The position numbers and the translations under genes are program-made. A model generated the notes under the pieces. It was not told the DNA's origin. It was given only the letters and a program-made list of their open reading frames with translations, and searched no databases. A stretch of DNA of 37,177 nt. It comes from Thermodesulfovibrionia bacterium (lineage in GTDB: Bacteria; Nitrospirota; Thermodesulfovibrionia; UBA6902). Location: the NCBI GenBank assembly GCA_947258735.1, contig CAMYJJ010000003.1, positions 1 to 37,177 of the forward strand, read 5' to 3'. The stretch's first letter is position 1; the number at the start of each line of letters is the position of its first letter. Below, one piece after another: positions 1 to 9,193 of the stretch.

Positions 1-61
1 TCTTGAATGTCGTTTGTCGAGCCCTGACCCCAGAGATACTTGACTCCTCGACCCCTTTTCG

Positions 62-718
62 TTACATCAATTCCCTGAAGTCATGAATGGTAAGAAAATC
101 ATTGGTCGTCTTTGGCTCCAGTTTGGAGCTTGCATGTGCTTTGAAGAGAAGGTATTTGATCCCATATTCCCTGGCAGTTTTCATTACATCCTCTGTGTCG
201 TCAATAAAGAGCGAGTGTTCCTTATCGAACTTGAGGCGCTTCTGGGCCTTCTGCCAGAACTCTATGTATTCCTTTGGATGGCCTACATTAAATGAACACA
301 GAACATCATCAAAATATTCACCTATCTGGGTTTTTCGGAATTTAATCTTGACGGTTTTATAATGGGCATTTGTTAAGAGAAAGATCTTTTTTTTCTGCTT
401 TTTCATAAGATTAAGAAAGTCTATTACATGAGGATGTACCTCGATAAGATGGCGGATCTGCTCCTTCAATGCTGGAATATCGAGCTTTAACTCCTGTGAC
501 CAGAAATCAATATCGCACCAGTTTAAAGTCTTTTCATGGGACTTATATGTTTTGTATAAATACTCTTTTGCAGTCCCGAATGACATGTCATGTTTTTCCG
601 CATATTTCTCCGGCACAAGATGACCCCAGAAATAGTCATCAAAATACAGGTCGAGAAGAGTCCCGTCCATGTCAAGAAGAATATATTTTATGTCATGTAA
701 AGGTATCTCTTTGATCAT
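62..718 (-). CDS. yrfG: YrfG-like HAD-family purine nucleotidase (GMP/IMP 5'-nucleotidase type)
   Basis: This is a HAD-superfamily phosphohydrolase of about 218 residues. The nucleophile motif LLDMDGTLLDL starts about 14 residues in. It is followed by the FDDYFW and LVPE block, LNW, motif II LLTNAH, GHPKE, and motif III FIDDTEDV. This order and spacing match E. coli YrfG, a GMP/IMP nucleotidase, nearly end to end. It should act in the cytoplasm on purine nucleoside monophosphates; the substrate is inferred from the family. The open frame extends to an ATG at 760, but the ATG at 718 aligns with the YrfG start and has GGA about 8 bases upstream, so I prefer it. The gene is divergent from the next gene, with degenerate heptamer repeats in the gap. 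Confidence 0.85.
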   Translation of the reverse strand: MIKEIPLHDIKYILLDMDGTLLDLYFDDYFWGHLVPEKYAEKHDMSFGTAKEYLYKTYKSHEKTLNWCDIDFWSQELKLDIPALKEQIRHLIEVHPHVIDFLNLMKKQKKKIFLLTNAHYKTVKIKFRKTQIGEYFDDVLCSFNVGHPKEYIEFWQKAQKRLKFDKEHSLFIDDTEDVMKTAREYGIKYLLFKAHASSKLEPKTTNDFLTIHDFRELM

Positions 719-809
719 ATTGATATTCCGATAAATTATTGCGGAGAGATATTGTAACATGTTATACCTTACTCATATACATTGTAATGAAGAAGCAAAT
801 AACAGAAAA

Positions 810-844
810 TAACGAATAGCGAATGACGAATTACGATTTACGAA
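810..844. repeat. Degenerate heptamer tandem repeat
   Basis: Five consecutive 7-base units can be read: taacgaa, tagcgaa, tgacgaa, ttacgat, ttacgaa. A similar unit (taacaga) lies just upstream at 800-806. A gtcattcg segment at 855-862 is partly complementary to the array. It fills the gap between two divergent genes and is non-coding. A second heptamer array of different sequence lies at 24980-25021. Confidence 0.7.
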
Positions 845-884
845 GTAAAAACTAGTCATTCGTCACTCTCCGTATTCTTTCTTA

Positions 885-1358
885 ATGGAGGATTCTATTT
901 CCAATATAGCGGGCAAGCTAGTTAAGAACAAACTTAAAATGAAATTTCCAACGAGCTATCATAAGTTAAACAAAATATTCCTGAATGCCCGGGATCCGGA
1001 GATTACTGAACTGCAGGGGGAATATATCGTTGATATTCTTTCCTGGCTTCCCAGCCTTAAAAGGCTGAATCACAGAAAAATCATTAATGTCATGGAAAAT
1101 ACAGGGCGAGGACATAATGTCGTTATGGGCAAAACATGGGGTAGATTTTCAGTCACTGAGAACACGGAAAAGGAATCAGTATTTCATAAGGCCTTAAAGC
1201 TGAGTTATGATAATCAGGACAACTCATTCCTGATCAGGAATATCAGGGATTATATCCGCTGTATTGAAGATAACACATTGTACATTGGCAAGTTTTTTTA
1301 CCGCATATTTAAACGGTCTGTATTTATAGGATATTTTTCCCTGAAAAAAATAAAATAA
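885..1358 (+). CDS. Conserved-looking protein of unknown function
   Basis: This is a 157-residue basic protein that I do not confidently recognise. There is no signal peptide or clear membrane helix. The middle holds a Gly/Trp-rich stretch (GHNVVMGKTWGRF). The C-terminal third (RDYIRCIEDNTLYIGKFFYRIF, then a GYFSL tail) has the look of small lipocalin-like or GXWXG/DUF4334-type folds, but that is only an impression. The start is uncertain: ATG 885 has no Shine-Dalgarno, and the next in-frame ATG is at 939. The stop is 4 bases before the reductase gene, so the two are probably co-transcribed and may share a pathway. Confidence 0.6.
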   Translation: MEDSISNIAGKLVKNKLKMKFPTSYHKLNKIFLNARDPEITELQGEYIVDILSWLPSLKRLNHRKIINVMENTGRGHNVVMGKTWGRFSVTENTEKESVFHKALKLSYDNQDNSFLIRNIRDYIRCIEDNTLYIGKFFYRIFKRSVFIGYFSLKKIK

Positions 1359-1362
1359 CCAT

Positions 1363-2241
1363 ATGAAAAAAATACTGGTCACAGGCGCAAGCGGTTTTCT
1401 GGGCTGGAATATATGTAACTTCGCTCAAAAAGATTATGAAATATTCGGAACTGTTTTTTCCAATCCCCTTGAGATAAGCGGCATTAAGATAATTTCCATA
1501 GATCTGACGCACTTCAATGATCTTAAGCGGATCTTTAAGAAAATAGTCCCTGATGGCGTGATCCATACTGCAGCAGCTTCACGTCCTGAGTATTGTCAAT
1601 CCTTTCCAGATGAAAGCAGGCACATTAATGTTGACGCAGCAGTAAACCTTGCAGGGCTCTGTGCGGACCTGGGGATTCCCTTTGCATTTACCTCCACAGA
1701 TCTTGTCTTTGACGGACAGCATGCGCCTTATAAGGAAAGTGACCCTGTCAATCCAGTCAATATCTATGGAGAACAAAAGGCCGCAGCAGAGGAAAAAGTT
1801 CAGAACACATATCCACATGCTGCCTTATGCCGCATGCCCATGATGTTTGGTGCATCAAGTCCTTCAAATGAAACGTTTTTTCAGCAGACGGTCAAAGCAT
1901 TGCAGGAGGGCAGGGAACTGACATTGTTTACCGATGAATTCAGAACGCCTGTCAGCGGACATACAGCAGCTCAGGGACTTATTATGGCTTTGCATAAAGC
2001 GCAGGGAATTCTTCACCTTGGAGGGAGGGAGCGAATTTCACGTTATGATTTTGGTAAACTCATCGCCGGGGTAATGGGTTGTTCAGGAGAAAACATAACT
2101 GCGTGTAAACAGGGAGATGTTAAATTGACAGTCCCGCGGGCGGCAGATGTATCACTGGACAGCACCAGAGCCTACTCAATGGGTTTTATGCCCCCGTCTC
2201 TTAAAGAGGAGTTGCGATCACAGTTGAAAAGTCTGTCATGA
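1363..2241 (+). CDS. RmlD-like NAD(P)-dependent sugar-nucleotide reductase/epimerase (extended SDR)
   Basis: This 292-residue protein belongs to the extended short-chain dehydrogenase family, closest in look to dTDP-4-dehydrorhamnose reductase (RmlD). The Rossmann motif TGASGFLG is at residues 7-14. It is followed by HTAA, a STDLVFDG strand, and the catalytic YxxxK as YGEQK; the upstream Ser/Thr sits in FTSTD. The C-terminal half is typical of the substrate-binding domain. It should reduce an NDP-4-keto sugar or a similar carbonyl in the cytoplasm. No rmlA, rmlB or rmlC lies nearby, so rhamnose synthesis is not established. It follows the unknown gene by 4 bases with no good ribosome-binding site, which suggests coupling. 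Confidence 0.8.
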   Translation: MKKILVTGASGFLGWNICNFAQKDYEIFGTVFSNPLEISGIKIISIDLTHFNDLKRIFKKIVPDGVIHTAAASRPEYCQSFPDESRHINVDAAVNLAGLCADLGIPFAFTSTDLVFDGQHAPYKESDPVNPVNIYGEQKAAAEEKVQNTYPHAALCRMPMMFGASSPSNETFFQQTVKALQEGRELTLFTDEFRTPVSGHTAAQGLIMALHKAQGILHLGGRERISRYDFGKLIAGVMGCSGENITACKQGDVKLTVPRAADVSLDSTRAYSMGFMPPSLKEELRSQLKSLS

Positions 2242-2245
2242 TTTG

Positions 2246-2368
2246 TTTCTGTTGTGGACAACTAACATGCGACATCTGTCATTCTGAACTAGATTCAGAA
2301 TCTCGACATAATAGAAATCTGGGAGACCCTGAAACAAAATCAGAGTGACAATAAATCTTGAAGTAACC
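2246..2368. repeat. 130-bp inverted-repeat element, degraded copy 1
   Basis: The core (2278-2349) pairs gtcattctgaa..ttcagaatctc with gagaccctgaaac..cagagtgac. It is a decayed version of the elements at 9194-9323, 14664-14793 and 19498-19626, in the same orientation as the 19.5 kb copy. The core is 72 rather than 79 bases, and the outer arms are barely recognisable. Outer limits are approximate. Confidence 0.6.
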
Positions 2369-2471
2369 GACAACATATAAAAATAGTGTTACATGGCTTA
2401 TATGATAAAATATATATATTCTCATGCAAATCAATGTACGAGTTTTTATTGAAAGGAGACATTAACATTTA

Positions 2472-2768
2472 ATGTCCGGAAGAAGTTATGAGGAAAAAAG
2501 AGACTATCCCCGCATCTCAATCAAGGCCGGCATTACGTACAGTATAGAGGGAGATGCTTCGACATATACAGGAATGAGCAATAACCTGAGCCACTCAGGC
2601 ATTCAGTTCATCACAGAAAGGGAGCTGATGCCGGGCAAATCTATAGATTTCAGGCTTGCATCATTTGACGGCAAGGTTGATCCCCTGGAAGCAAGGGCCA
2701 GAGTTTTAAGGGTGGAACCGGCAGACAATAAGTATATGATAGCCGGGAAGATTGAAGCGTATAAATAA
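2472..2768 (+). CDS. Stand-alone PilZ domain protein
   Basis: This 98-residue protein is a single PilZ domain, the receptor for cyclic di-GMP. The RxxxR ligand motif is visible as R10-DYP-R14. The second motif, normally D/NxSxxG, is present as N38-x-S40-xx-G43. The remainder forms the short beta-barrel. It probably relays c-di-GMP levels to motility, adhesion or polysaccharide functions through protein contacts. A strong AAAGGAG lies about 14 bases upstream of the ATG, a longer spacing than usual. No diguanylate cyclase or pilus gene is nearby. A terminator hairpin follows the stop. Confidence 0.85.
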   Translation: MSGRSYEEKRDYPRISIKAGITYSIEGDASTYTGMSNNLSHSGIQFITERELMPGKSIDFRLASFDGKVDPLEARARVLRVEPADNKYMIAGKIEAYK

Positions 2769-2788
2769 TGTGCGGTATACTCAAAAAA

Positions 2789-2816
2789 CGTTTACAGGCA
2801 TTGTAAACGCTTTTTC
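2789..2816 (+). terminator. Rho-independent terminator after the PilZ gene
   Basis: The stem cgtttaca / tgtaaacg (8 bp) has a 5-base loop and is followed by ctttttc. An A-run on the other side makes it possibly bidirectional, so it could also end the convergent lonB-side transcript. Confidence 0.8.
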
Positions 2817-2942
2817 TTGCTTATTCATATTTATAAAAATAGGGCAGCGCCTCATATTAATTAAATAAAAAAGTGTTACAGTACGTTGTAATCATTTATG
2901 AAGACCACGGTACATAATGTGCCCATACATTATGTTGTATGG

Positions 2943-3095
2943 TTATTTCACCCTTTTTATTGAACCTGTGAGAGCTGCCATTATGATTGCAGGTTTCTTG
3001 TTTCTGCGCTGTCTCCATTTGTTTATTCCCTCAACAACATAGGACAGACGATTGACTTTCACTTCTTTGAGTCCGCTCATTAATTCTTTTTTCAT
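2943..3095 (-). CDS. Small basic protein of unknown function downstream of lonB
   Basis: This 50-codon ORF starts MKKELMSGLKEV and ends TGSIKRVK, and is very rich in Lys and Arg. The ATG is preceded by AGGA at 5-base spacing, within a purine-rich GGGGGAGGG stretch. It lies 78 bases after the LonB stop on the same strand, so it could be the last gene of that transcript. The central segment (YVVEGINKWRQRRNKK) suggests an amphipathic helix. I recognise no family. The good ribosome-binding site and position argue that it is real, but its short length leaves doubt. Confidence 0.45.
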   Translation of the reverse strand: MKKELMSGLKEVKVNRLSYVVEGINKWRQRRNKKPAIIMAALTGSIKRVK

Positions 3096-3173
3096 ACGAT
3101 TCCTAATCCCTCCCCCTTATAGGTATATTAACGGTTAATCATGCGCAGAACTGTAATTGTGTATTGAATCAAT

Positions 3174-5435
3174 TTATTCATATTTGCTTTTTACATGCTT
3201 GGTGAATTCCAGGTCTTTTCTGCTCCGCTCTGCCATTTTTTCCTCCACCTCGTCCCTGTTCAGTCCCATCATGATCCTGTAGGCGTCATATTTGGTCTTG
3301 CAGAAATAAATGTCAAAAGGGTCTTTATCATCATTTGACCGGTAGATTCGTATCCCCGGGACATCATCCAGCTGTATGTATTCAGACTCTATATTGACCA
3401 GCAGCGGTTCAATATCGTATTTGTTCTGCCAGGGGATACAGGCGCCTTCCATTGTCAGGTCAGTGTCCATGATGGACCTGACTTTCTCGGTCACCCCTCC
3501 AACGGCCAGAATGATATCTCCTGTGAGAGAACCTGTTATGCCATATTTCTGATTTACCGGCTGCTGTATATAGTCTGATATGAGTCCCACGTCCATTGCG
3601 ACTGAGGCGCTGTCACCTTCTACACCGCCATGTGCCTGGACATACTCGATATGCATTTCACACCCCACATATGGGGCCTCAATTTTGCGCATCAGCTGTT
3701 TTATTGATGCCCGTACATTTTGAGCTGCAGCCTTTGCTATGTCACCGATCTTTCCCGGGGCAGTAATAATATCAGATCCCCCTGTATTTATCTGGCAATG
3801 AATGGGAAGGGGCTGACCGAACATCTGGCCGCTGGCCCTTGAATTGATCACAGCCAGACCCACAACGTAGCCGATGGAGTCTGTCATTGAAGTGATATAT
3901 TTCTTCAGGTCTTTTTTGTGCTCAATGATCTCCTTTGAGACAGCGCCTTCAAGGCTGAGGTGCTCTTCCAGTGCAGTCCTTATATGTTTGGGCTCTACAA
4001 ATTCAGAGTTGTCTATAATGGCATCAAGCTCTGCAGTCTTGATCACCCCGTTGATGGGCCGTAAGATACAGCTCAGTTTTCCGTCCGAGCTCCGGCAGCG
4101 TAGTTCCTTAATGATTTCAGCGACGGCATTGCTCGAAAAGTCACGGACCTTTAACTCATAATCAACGGGCAGCCGCTTACCGTAAATCTGTTCGCTTCTT
4201 CGTCTGACCCCTGCGGGACCTTCCTTTTCAAGTACCTTGCCCCATGTGCTTTCAAATTCCTGCTCCAGGTTAATGAGCTCCTGTTTAATGTACTGGGCAA
4301 CCTGTTTAATATTGCCTGCTGTTTCAGGAACTGCAGTTTCCATCTGTATGATCTCGCCTTTGTCCTCAATCCTGCTGAGGAAAGCGCCGTCGCCTTCTTC
4401 CTGCAGATGCATTAAGGTGTCGTGATTACAGCAGGCTATGATAATGTTGTCGGCATGAAGAAAGTTTTCTGAGCGGTCTGCTGCGCCGCTTCCGGTATTT
4501 TTTCCCCCTTCCAGCATGTATTGCTTATTCTGCATGATTTCAAGAAGGCTGGACATATACCTGGTTCTTACCAGGGTCTTTAACTCATCAATGTAAATGA
4601 TGGGCGCTTTTGCATGAGCGCCAAGATAGGCCCTCTTGTGAATGGGCGTCTGCATGTTGCCCGACTGGTAAGGATCATGCCTGAACCCGCCTTTCATGTT
4701 TTTCGAACTGGGTTCTGATACGCTGACCATAAGGTCTTTATCTTTCCGTGGATCATAAAGGATTTCAGGTATCATGTCTACGATATGTTTGACAGACATG
4801 ACCTTGCCCTGATGTGTTCCCTGCTGGATTTTTTCCTGGACTGTATGATTGTTTTCCTGCATGAACATGAATATAGATCCGATTCCTGCCAGTCCGGTAA
4901 TAATAAACAGAGGTGAAAAAAAGACTCCCCCTATGAGACTGAGACACGCTCCCCAGAGAAGGGCCTTTTTTACTTTTCGTACAGATGCGATCTGCTCTGC
5001 CAGAGAGAACTCCTCGAAGCTGTTTTTCGCTGTCTCTATCTCCTCTCTCAGTTTGACCAGATAACGGCCGAGCTTTGTCGGGTCTTCATACGCAAACCGT
5101 ACATGGTTCATGTCTTTTCCCGGAAAAGCTGCAATGGATTTTTTGGGTCGTATATAATCACCGAGCGACTTGTCCAGCACATGCCTGAACATCCCGGCCA
5201 GCAGAGACTTGCCCGTACCAGGTCTCCCGACCATCAGCATATGTCCCCTGTTCTGTGCTATCTTGCGGATTGCCTTTTTTGCCTTGTCCTGAAAAATGAC
5301 TTTTTCTATCGGGTCATCCGGGATTTTGATCTGTGATGTGTCTTTAAGGTAGTCAAGGTGTTTTTCAAGATTCCGGGGATAGAGCAGTAGTTCCTTGATC
5401 CACGTGTAGTCATTCTCATTGTACATGTTAGACAT
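3174..5435 (-). CDS. lonB: Membrane-anchored LonB-type ATP-dependent protease (archaeal-like Lon)
   Basis: This 753-residue protein joins an AAA+ ATPase to a Lon Ser-Lys protease. Walker A GRPGTGKS is at 70-77 and Walker B APIIYIDEL at about 277-285. Between them lies a hydrophobic insert (about 157-192) able to form two membrane helices, the hallmark of archaeal LonB. The protease domain has EGDSA with catalytic Ser609 and GGVTEK with Lys651, close to the roughly 43-residue spacing known for Lon. The long N-terminal domain of bacterial LonA is absent. It should degrade misfolded or membrane proteins at the inner face of the cytoplasmic membrane. The ATG has AGAGG 8 bases upstream and overlaps the stop of the 400-residue partner by 8 bases, so the two are co-translated. 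Confidence 0.88.
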   Translation of the reverse strand: MSNMYNENDYTWIKELLLYPRNLEKHLDYLKDTSQIKIPDDPIEKVIFQDKAKKAIRKIAQNRGHMLMVGRPGTGKSLLAGMFRHVLDKSLGDYIRPKKSIAAFPGKDMNHVRFAYEDPTKLGRYLVKLREEIETAKNSFEEFSLAEQIASVRKVKKALLWGACLSLIGGVFFSPLFIITGLAGIGSIFMFMQENNHTVQEKIQQGTHQGKVMSVKHIVDMIPEILYDPRKDKDLMVSVSEPSSKNMKGGFRHDPYQSGNMQTPIHKRAYLGAHAKAPIIYIDELKTLVRTRYMSSLLEIMQNKQYMLEGGKNTGSGAADRSENFLHADNIIIACCNHDTLMHLQEEGDGAFLSRIEDKGEIIQMETAVPETAGNIKQVAQYIKQELINLEQEFESTWGKVLEKEGPAGVRRRSEQIYGKRLPVDYELKVRDFSSNAVAEIIKELRCRSSDGKLSCILRPINGVIKTAELDAIIDNSEFVEPKHIRTALEEHLSLEGAVSKEIIEHKKDLKKYITSMTDSIGYVVGLAVINSRASGQMFGQPLPIHCQINTGGSDIITAPGKIGDIAKAAAQNVRASIKQLMRKIEAPYVGCEMHIEYVQAHGGVEGDSASVAMDVGLISDYIQQPVNQKYGITGSLTGDIILAVGGVTEKVRSIMDTDLTMEGACIPWQNKYDIEPLLVNIESEYIQLDDVPGIRIYRSNDDKDPFDIYFCKTKYDAYRIMMGLNRDEVEEKMAERSRKDLEFTKHVKSKYE

Positions 5436-6612
5436 TCTGGTATCCTCTCATTGAGTCCAGGAGATACAGCTTGCCAGCGTCAGAGTCTGTACTCTTTTTG
5501 ATAATCTCTGAATACACATGGGGAACACGATCTTTTATCGCATCCAGGGCCTTCAGGTCGTGCATGACAGATATATTGGTAAACAGCTTATGCTGCCCCG
5601 GCCCTGAAATGGGGACATAATTAAAAAACACGATGCTCTGATTATTGTTCAATGTGTCGGTTATGATCTCCATTTCATTCGGTGCAATATTATGGCTAAT
5701 GAGCATCTTGCGATAGACCATGGGCAGGTGCTTTTCCGAGTAACTCTGTTCGGTCTGTTTGGAAAAAAACAGCTTCAATGGTTTTGCCTCACCTTTAATA
5801 CACAGGTTCAGTGCTTCATTCAGCTTTGGATCAGTCTGGATGGACTGTTCAAACAGGTGCAGGTAATTGATCAGGGCTTTGTCATCGACCCAGTAATCAA
5901 ATTTATAATCCCTTGTCAATACGCAGTATCTGGTTTTATTATTCTGGGAAAACCTGATGAGGTGATAGTCATTATTTGTATTGAACGATTCAAACAGATA
6001 CCCCCTGAAATCAAACAGGCCGTTCAGGAGATAAGCCTTTTTAATGGTTATCTTTGCTTTTTTTGTCAGCGAATTGAGGATAAAATTTACTTTGTTTTTA
6101 ATGCTGCCCTGCAGATTAATCTGATACCGGTTTCTGCCTATGTCTTCGCATGTCGCAGTTATTTCCTTGACCTTCTCCCTGTCCAAGGAGGTCATTTTTT
6201 TCTGTACAGGATTAAACGGTCTGAGCTGTTCATTTATCCTTATAAAGTGCTGATTCAGGGAATCATCTTCAAATGAAGGGGGATCAAGTTTGGATGCGGT
6301 CAGGATATCTTCAGTATATTCGGCTGCATTTTTTGATGTATCATTTTTTTTGAAGGTCAATGTATTAATAATCCGCTTTATCATCCCTGATGCAGGGACC
6401 TTGTAATGCACCTTACAGCCGATTACTTTTTCTTCCAGTTGAATGGGACCTGGATTCAGCAGGTACTTTGCGATCTCTGATATCCGGTATTCTGTTACCG
6501 GCCCTGTTACCGGGTCTTTTGTAATACTGCTCATGTCAAGGTTAATGATTCTGCCTTCAGATATTACCCAGGCATTATTGCCTGTTTTATTTTTAGTTAT
6601 GTGTGTAGACAT
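5428..6612 (-). CDS. Unknown protein translationally coupled to LonB
   Basis: This protein of about 394 residues has no family I recognise. It lacks a signal peptide and membrane helices and looks soluble and cytoplasmic, with mixed alpha/beta composition. There are no obvious catalytic motifs, Cys clusters or P-loops. The frame opens with GTG at 6630, but the ATG at 6612 (MSTHITKNK) is the better start; neither has a strong ribosome-binding site. Its stop overlaps the lonB start by 8 bases, which implies stoichiometric expression. A role as LonB adaptor, substrate or regulator is inference from position only. It is the first gene after the pgi stop on this strand. Confidence 0.7.
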   Translation of the reverse strand: MSTHITKNKTGNNAWVISEGRIINLDMSSITKDPVTGPVTEYRISEIAKYLLNPGPIQLEEKVIGCKVHYKVPASGMIKRIINTLTFKKNDTSKNAAEYTEDILTASKLDPPSFEDDSLNQHFIRINEQLRPFNPVQKKMTSLDREKVKEITATCEDIGRNRYQINLQGSIKNKVNFILNSLTKKAKITIKKAYLLNGLFDFRGYLFESFNTNNDYHLIRFSQNNKTRYCVLTRDYKFDYWVDDKALINYLHLFEQSIQTDPKLNEALNLCIKGEAKPLKLFFSKQTEQSYSEKHLPMVYRKMLISHNIAPNEMEIITDTLNNNQSIVFFNYVPISGPGQHKLFTNISVMHDLKALDAIKDRVPHVYSEIIKKSTDSDAGKLYLLDSMRGYQNV

Positions 6613-6775
6613 ATTTATATACCGCACCACATATTGATATAACTTGTTTAACGTATACGTATGATATTAATAATTAATACGGCAGACCGGGAAGCATTCT
6701 TGAGAAAAAGACGGTAATAGAGCGGATGAGGTCAGCCAGAGGGGGACATTTCTGCAGGATCTGTCCCTGATCTAT

Positions 6776-8428
6776 TTAATCACGCATTTCCTTATACGTA
6801 TGTATCAGACCGTTGGTAGAGGAATCATGTGAGGTGACAGGTCCTGTGCCGGTTAATTCAGGAAGGATTTTCTTAGCCAGCTGCTTTCCGAGCTCAACCC
6901 CCCACTGGTCAAAACTGAAGATGTTCCATACCACTCCCTGGGTAAATATCTTGTGCTCATACATTGCAACGAGACTGCCAAGAGACCGGGGCGTCAATTT
7001 CTTTAAAAGTATCGAATTGGTCGGATTGTTTCCTTTAAATACTTTAAAGGGAACAAGTTTTTTAATTTCGTTATCGGTTTTTCCTGATGCCTTTAATTCT
7101 GCGTGGACCTCTTCAGCTGTTTTACCTTTCATGAGCGCTTCTGTCTGGGCAAAAAAATTGGAAAGCAGAATACTATGATGGTCTCCTACCGGGTTATGGC
7201 TGATCACAGGAGCAATAAAGTCACAGGGTATCAGCCTGGTCCCCTGATGGATAAGCTGATAAAATGCATGCTGGCCATTGGTCCCGGGCTCCCCCCAGAT
7301 GACCGGACCTGTCTGACATGATACTTCCTGCCCGCTCCTGTCAGTATGTTTGCCATTGCTTTCCATATTGCCCTGCTGAAAATATGCAGGGAACCTGTGC
7401 AGGTACTGATCATAGGGGAGGATGGCCTCTGTTTCAGCGTCGAAGAAATTGGTGTACCATATGCCAATGAACGCCATGATAACAGGAATATTTTTTTCAA
7501 ACGGGGTTTCCCTGAAATGTATGTCCATTGCATGGGCCCCTGCAAGCAATTCTGAAAAATTATCAAATCCGATATAGCAGGCAATGGAAAGGCCGATGGC
7601 AGACCACAGGGAGTATCTGCCCCCTACCCAGTCCCAGAACACAAACATATTCTCAGGGTCAATGCCGAACCGTTCAACTTCTTTCCTGTTTGTTGAGAGA
7701 GCTACAAAGTGTTTTTTTACATGAGCTGCATCCTTTGCAGCCGTAAGGAACCAGTCTCGAGCAGTGTGCGCATTGGTCATCGTTTCCTGCGTGGTAAATG
7801 TTTTTGATGCGACCATAAAGAGCGTTGTTTCAGGTGAAACTGATTTCAGCGTTTCCGTGATATGGGTCCCGTCTATATTTGAAACAAAATGTACATTAAT
7901 ACCATGGACGGCATATGGCTTAAGCGCCTCTGTCACCATAACAGGCCCCAGATCTGAACCGCCGATACCGATGTTTACTATATCCGTAACAGGCTTTCCC
8001 GAGTAACCAGGCCACTGTCCGGAGGTGATCTTATGGGCAAAACCCTTCATTTGATCTAAAACGTTATTGACTGCAGGCATCACATCTTCTCCGTCACACA
8101 TGACCGGGCTGTCTGACGTGTTTCTCAGGGCCGTATGCAGTACTGCCCTGTTTTCAGTTTCATTGATCCTGTCACCGGAAAACAACTTCTCTATTGCGTC
8201 CTGTACATTCACTTCATGCGCCAGTTCCATAAGCAGCGCCATTGTTTGTTCATTCACTATGTTTTTGGAATAATCAAGCAGTATGTCTTCAAAGGAGGCA
8301 GAGAAGCGTGAAAATCGTTCGGGGTCGTTAGAAAACATCTCCTTCATATGAGAATGTTTTATATCTTTGTGATGGTCTTTAAGACGTTTCCATGATGCAG
8401 TGGTAACGGGATTTATTTTCTTGAGCAT
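6776..8428 (-). CDS. pgi: Glucose-6-phosphate isomerase
   Basis: This 550-residue enzyme interconverts glucose-6-phosphate and fructose-6-phosphate in glycolysis and gluconeogenesis. Its length and sequence fit the long E. coli/eukaryote type. Visible motifs are [12 protein letters not shown], the SIS phosphate-binding region [23 protein letters not shown], the Glu-bearing MESNGK, the His-bearing [15 protein letters not shown], and the C-terminal signature [16 protein letters not shown] with the catalytic Lys. All catalytic residues are present. It stands alone between the DUF6788-like gene and the lonB partner. A weak stem (6743-6748 with 6762-6767) downstream lacks a U-tract. Confidence 0.97.
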   Translation of the reverse strand: MLKKINPVTTASWKRLKDHHKDIKHSHMKEMFSNDPERFSRFSASFEDILLDYSKNIVNEQTMALLMELAHEVNVQDAIEKLFSGDRINETENRAVLHTALRNTSDSPVMCDGEDVMPAVNNVLDQMKGFAHKITSGQWPGYSGKPVTDIVNIGIGGSDLGPVMVTEALKPYAVHGINVHFVSNIDGTHITETLKSVSPETTLFMVASKTFTTQETMTNAHTARDWFLTAAKDAAHVKKHFVALSTNRKEVERFGIDPENMFVFWDWVGGRYSLWSAIGLSIACYIGFDNFSELLAGAHAMDIHFRETPFEKNIPVIMAFIGIWYTNFFDAETEAILPYDQYLHRFPAYFQQGNMESNGKHTDRSGQEVSCQTGPVIWGEPGTNGQHAFYQLIHQGTRLIPCDFIAPVISHNPVGDHHSILLSNFFAQTEALMKGKTAEEVHAELKASGKTDNEIKKLVPFKVFKGNNPTNSILLKKLTPRSLGSLVAMYEHKIFTQGVVWNIFSFDQWGVELGKQLAKKILPELTGTGPVTSHDSSTNGLIHTYKEMRD

Positions 8429-8568
8429 CTGCCCTCCAATGTGAAATATTCATGAAACCGGTCAAAACCATAAGCAGCGTCTATAACGGTATATAATATG
8501 TAATGGTCAATTATTGACCAAGCCCTGTATATTGTCAAGATACCAAAGCGGTATCAGCTATATGCATG

Positions 8569-8958
8569 TCACGGAATATAATCAACAGTATGGTCGTTTT
8601 TCAATGTTACCAGGATCTGATTAATTTCTTTATCGATCCTGCGAATTCTTGCCAGCGTCTTCTGATACTGTTTATACCTTTCTGCTCTGTGCAAAACAGA
8701 TGAAACATCCGATTTTTTAATCATGACGATTTTCTGTCGGCCCTGACTGTGTACCGATAAGGCAGGGTAAGGACCATGCTTTGCTCCCCTGTTACACCTG
8801 CATGTTTTTTTCCCGCATGATTTATAAACCTCATGAGGCATGCCATGGACCATGCTCTCTCCATGGAGCAGGCTGTACATGAAATAGGTTCTCCTCATAT
8901 TGAGGATGGATAATTTTTCTGTTATGTAGGGAAGGGTATCTTTGCGTGATGTATTCAT
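8569..8958 (-). CDS. DUF6788-like small protein (orphan transposon-associated type)
   Basis: This 129-residue protein has a central block SCGKKTCRCNRGAKHGPYPALS, followed by a basic strand and a C-terminal coiled coil (about 85-120). That arrangement (CGK, CRC, HGPY, then a helix with repeated Lys/Arg/Ile) is the one I associate with the DUF6788 family, whose members often sit beside transposase genes. The function is unknown; nucleic-acid binding is plausible from the Cys/His and basic content. No transposase ORF is present here, so it may be a remnant or a domesticated copy. The upstream region is very AT-rich, with cttgt/acaag flanks. Confidence 0.6.
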   Translation of the reverse strand: MNTSRKDTLPYITEKLSILNMRRTYFMYSLLHGESMVHGMPHEVYKSCGKKTCRCNRGAKHGPYPALSVHSQGRQKIVMIKKSDVSSVLHRAERYKQYQKTLARIRRIDKEINQILVTLKNDHTVDYIP

Positions 8959-9193
8959 GTCTTGTATATATAATATATAATAATAAACAAGATGTCAATA
9001 GCACTGATATCAAGAGTAATTCAACGACTGGGAAGAAGCTAAATAAACACAATATTTCAAAGGGTTTCATAGGATATAGCCATGCACAAAAAACGGCGTC
9101 TCATCTATCAGGACTGTAGTCATAATAGAATGCCAGACGAAAGTTTAAGAAATAATCTGAAGGGGTGTACGAGCGGGAAGGGTTAGATTAATA

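Noticed and set aside
5692..6276. 194-residue plus-strand ORF opposite the LonB partner
   Set aside because: Antisense shadow of a coupled gene; no ribosome-binding site and no recognisable motif.
6743..6767. gggaca/tgtccc stem as a pgi terminator
   Set aside because: Only 6 bp, long loop and no U-tract.
8831..9070. 79-residue minus-strand ORF overlapping the DUF6788-like gene
   Set aside because: Overlaps the better gene in another frame; its hydrophobic start is from AT-rich DNA.
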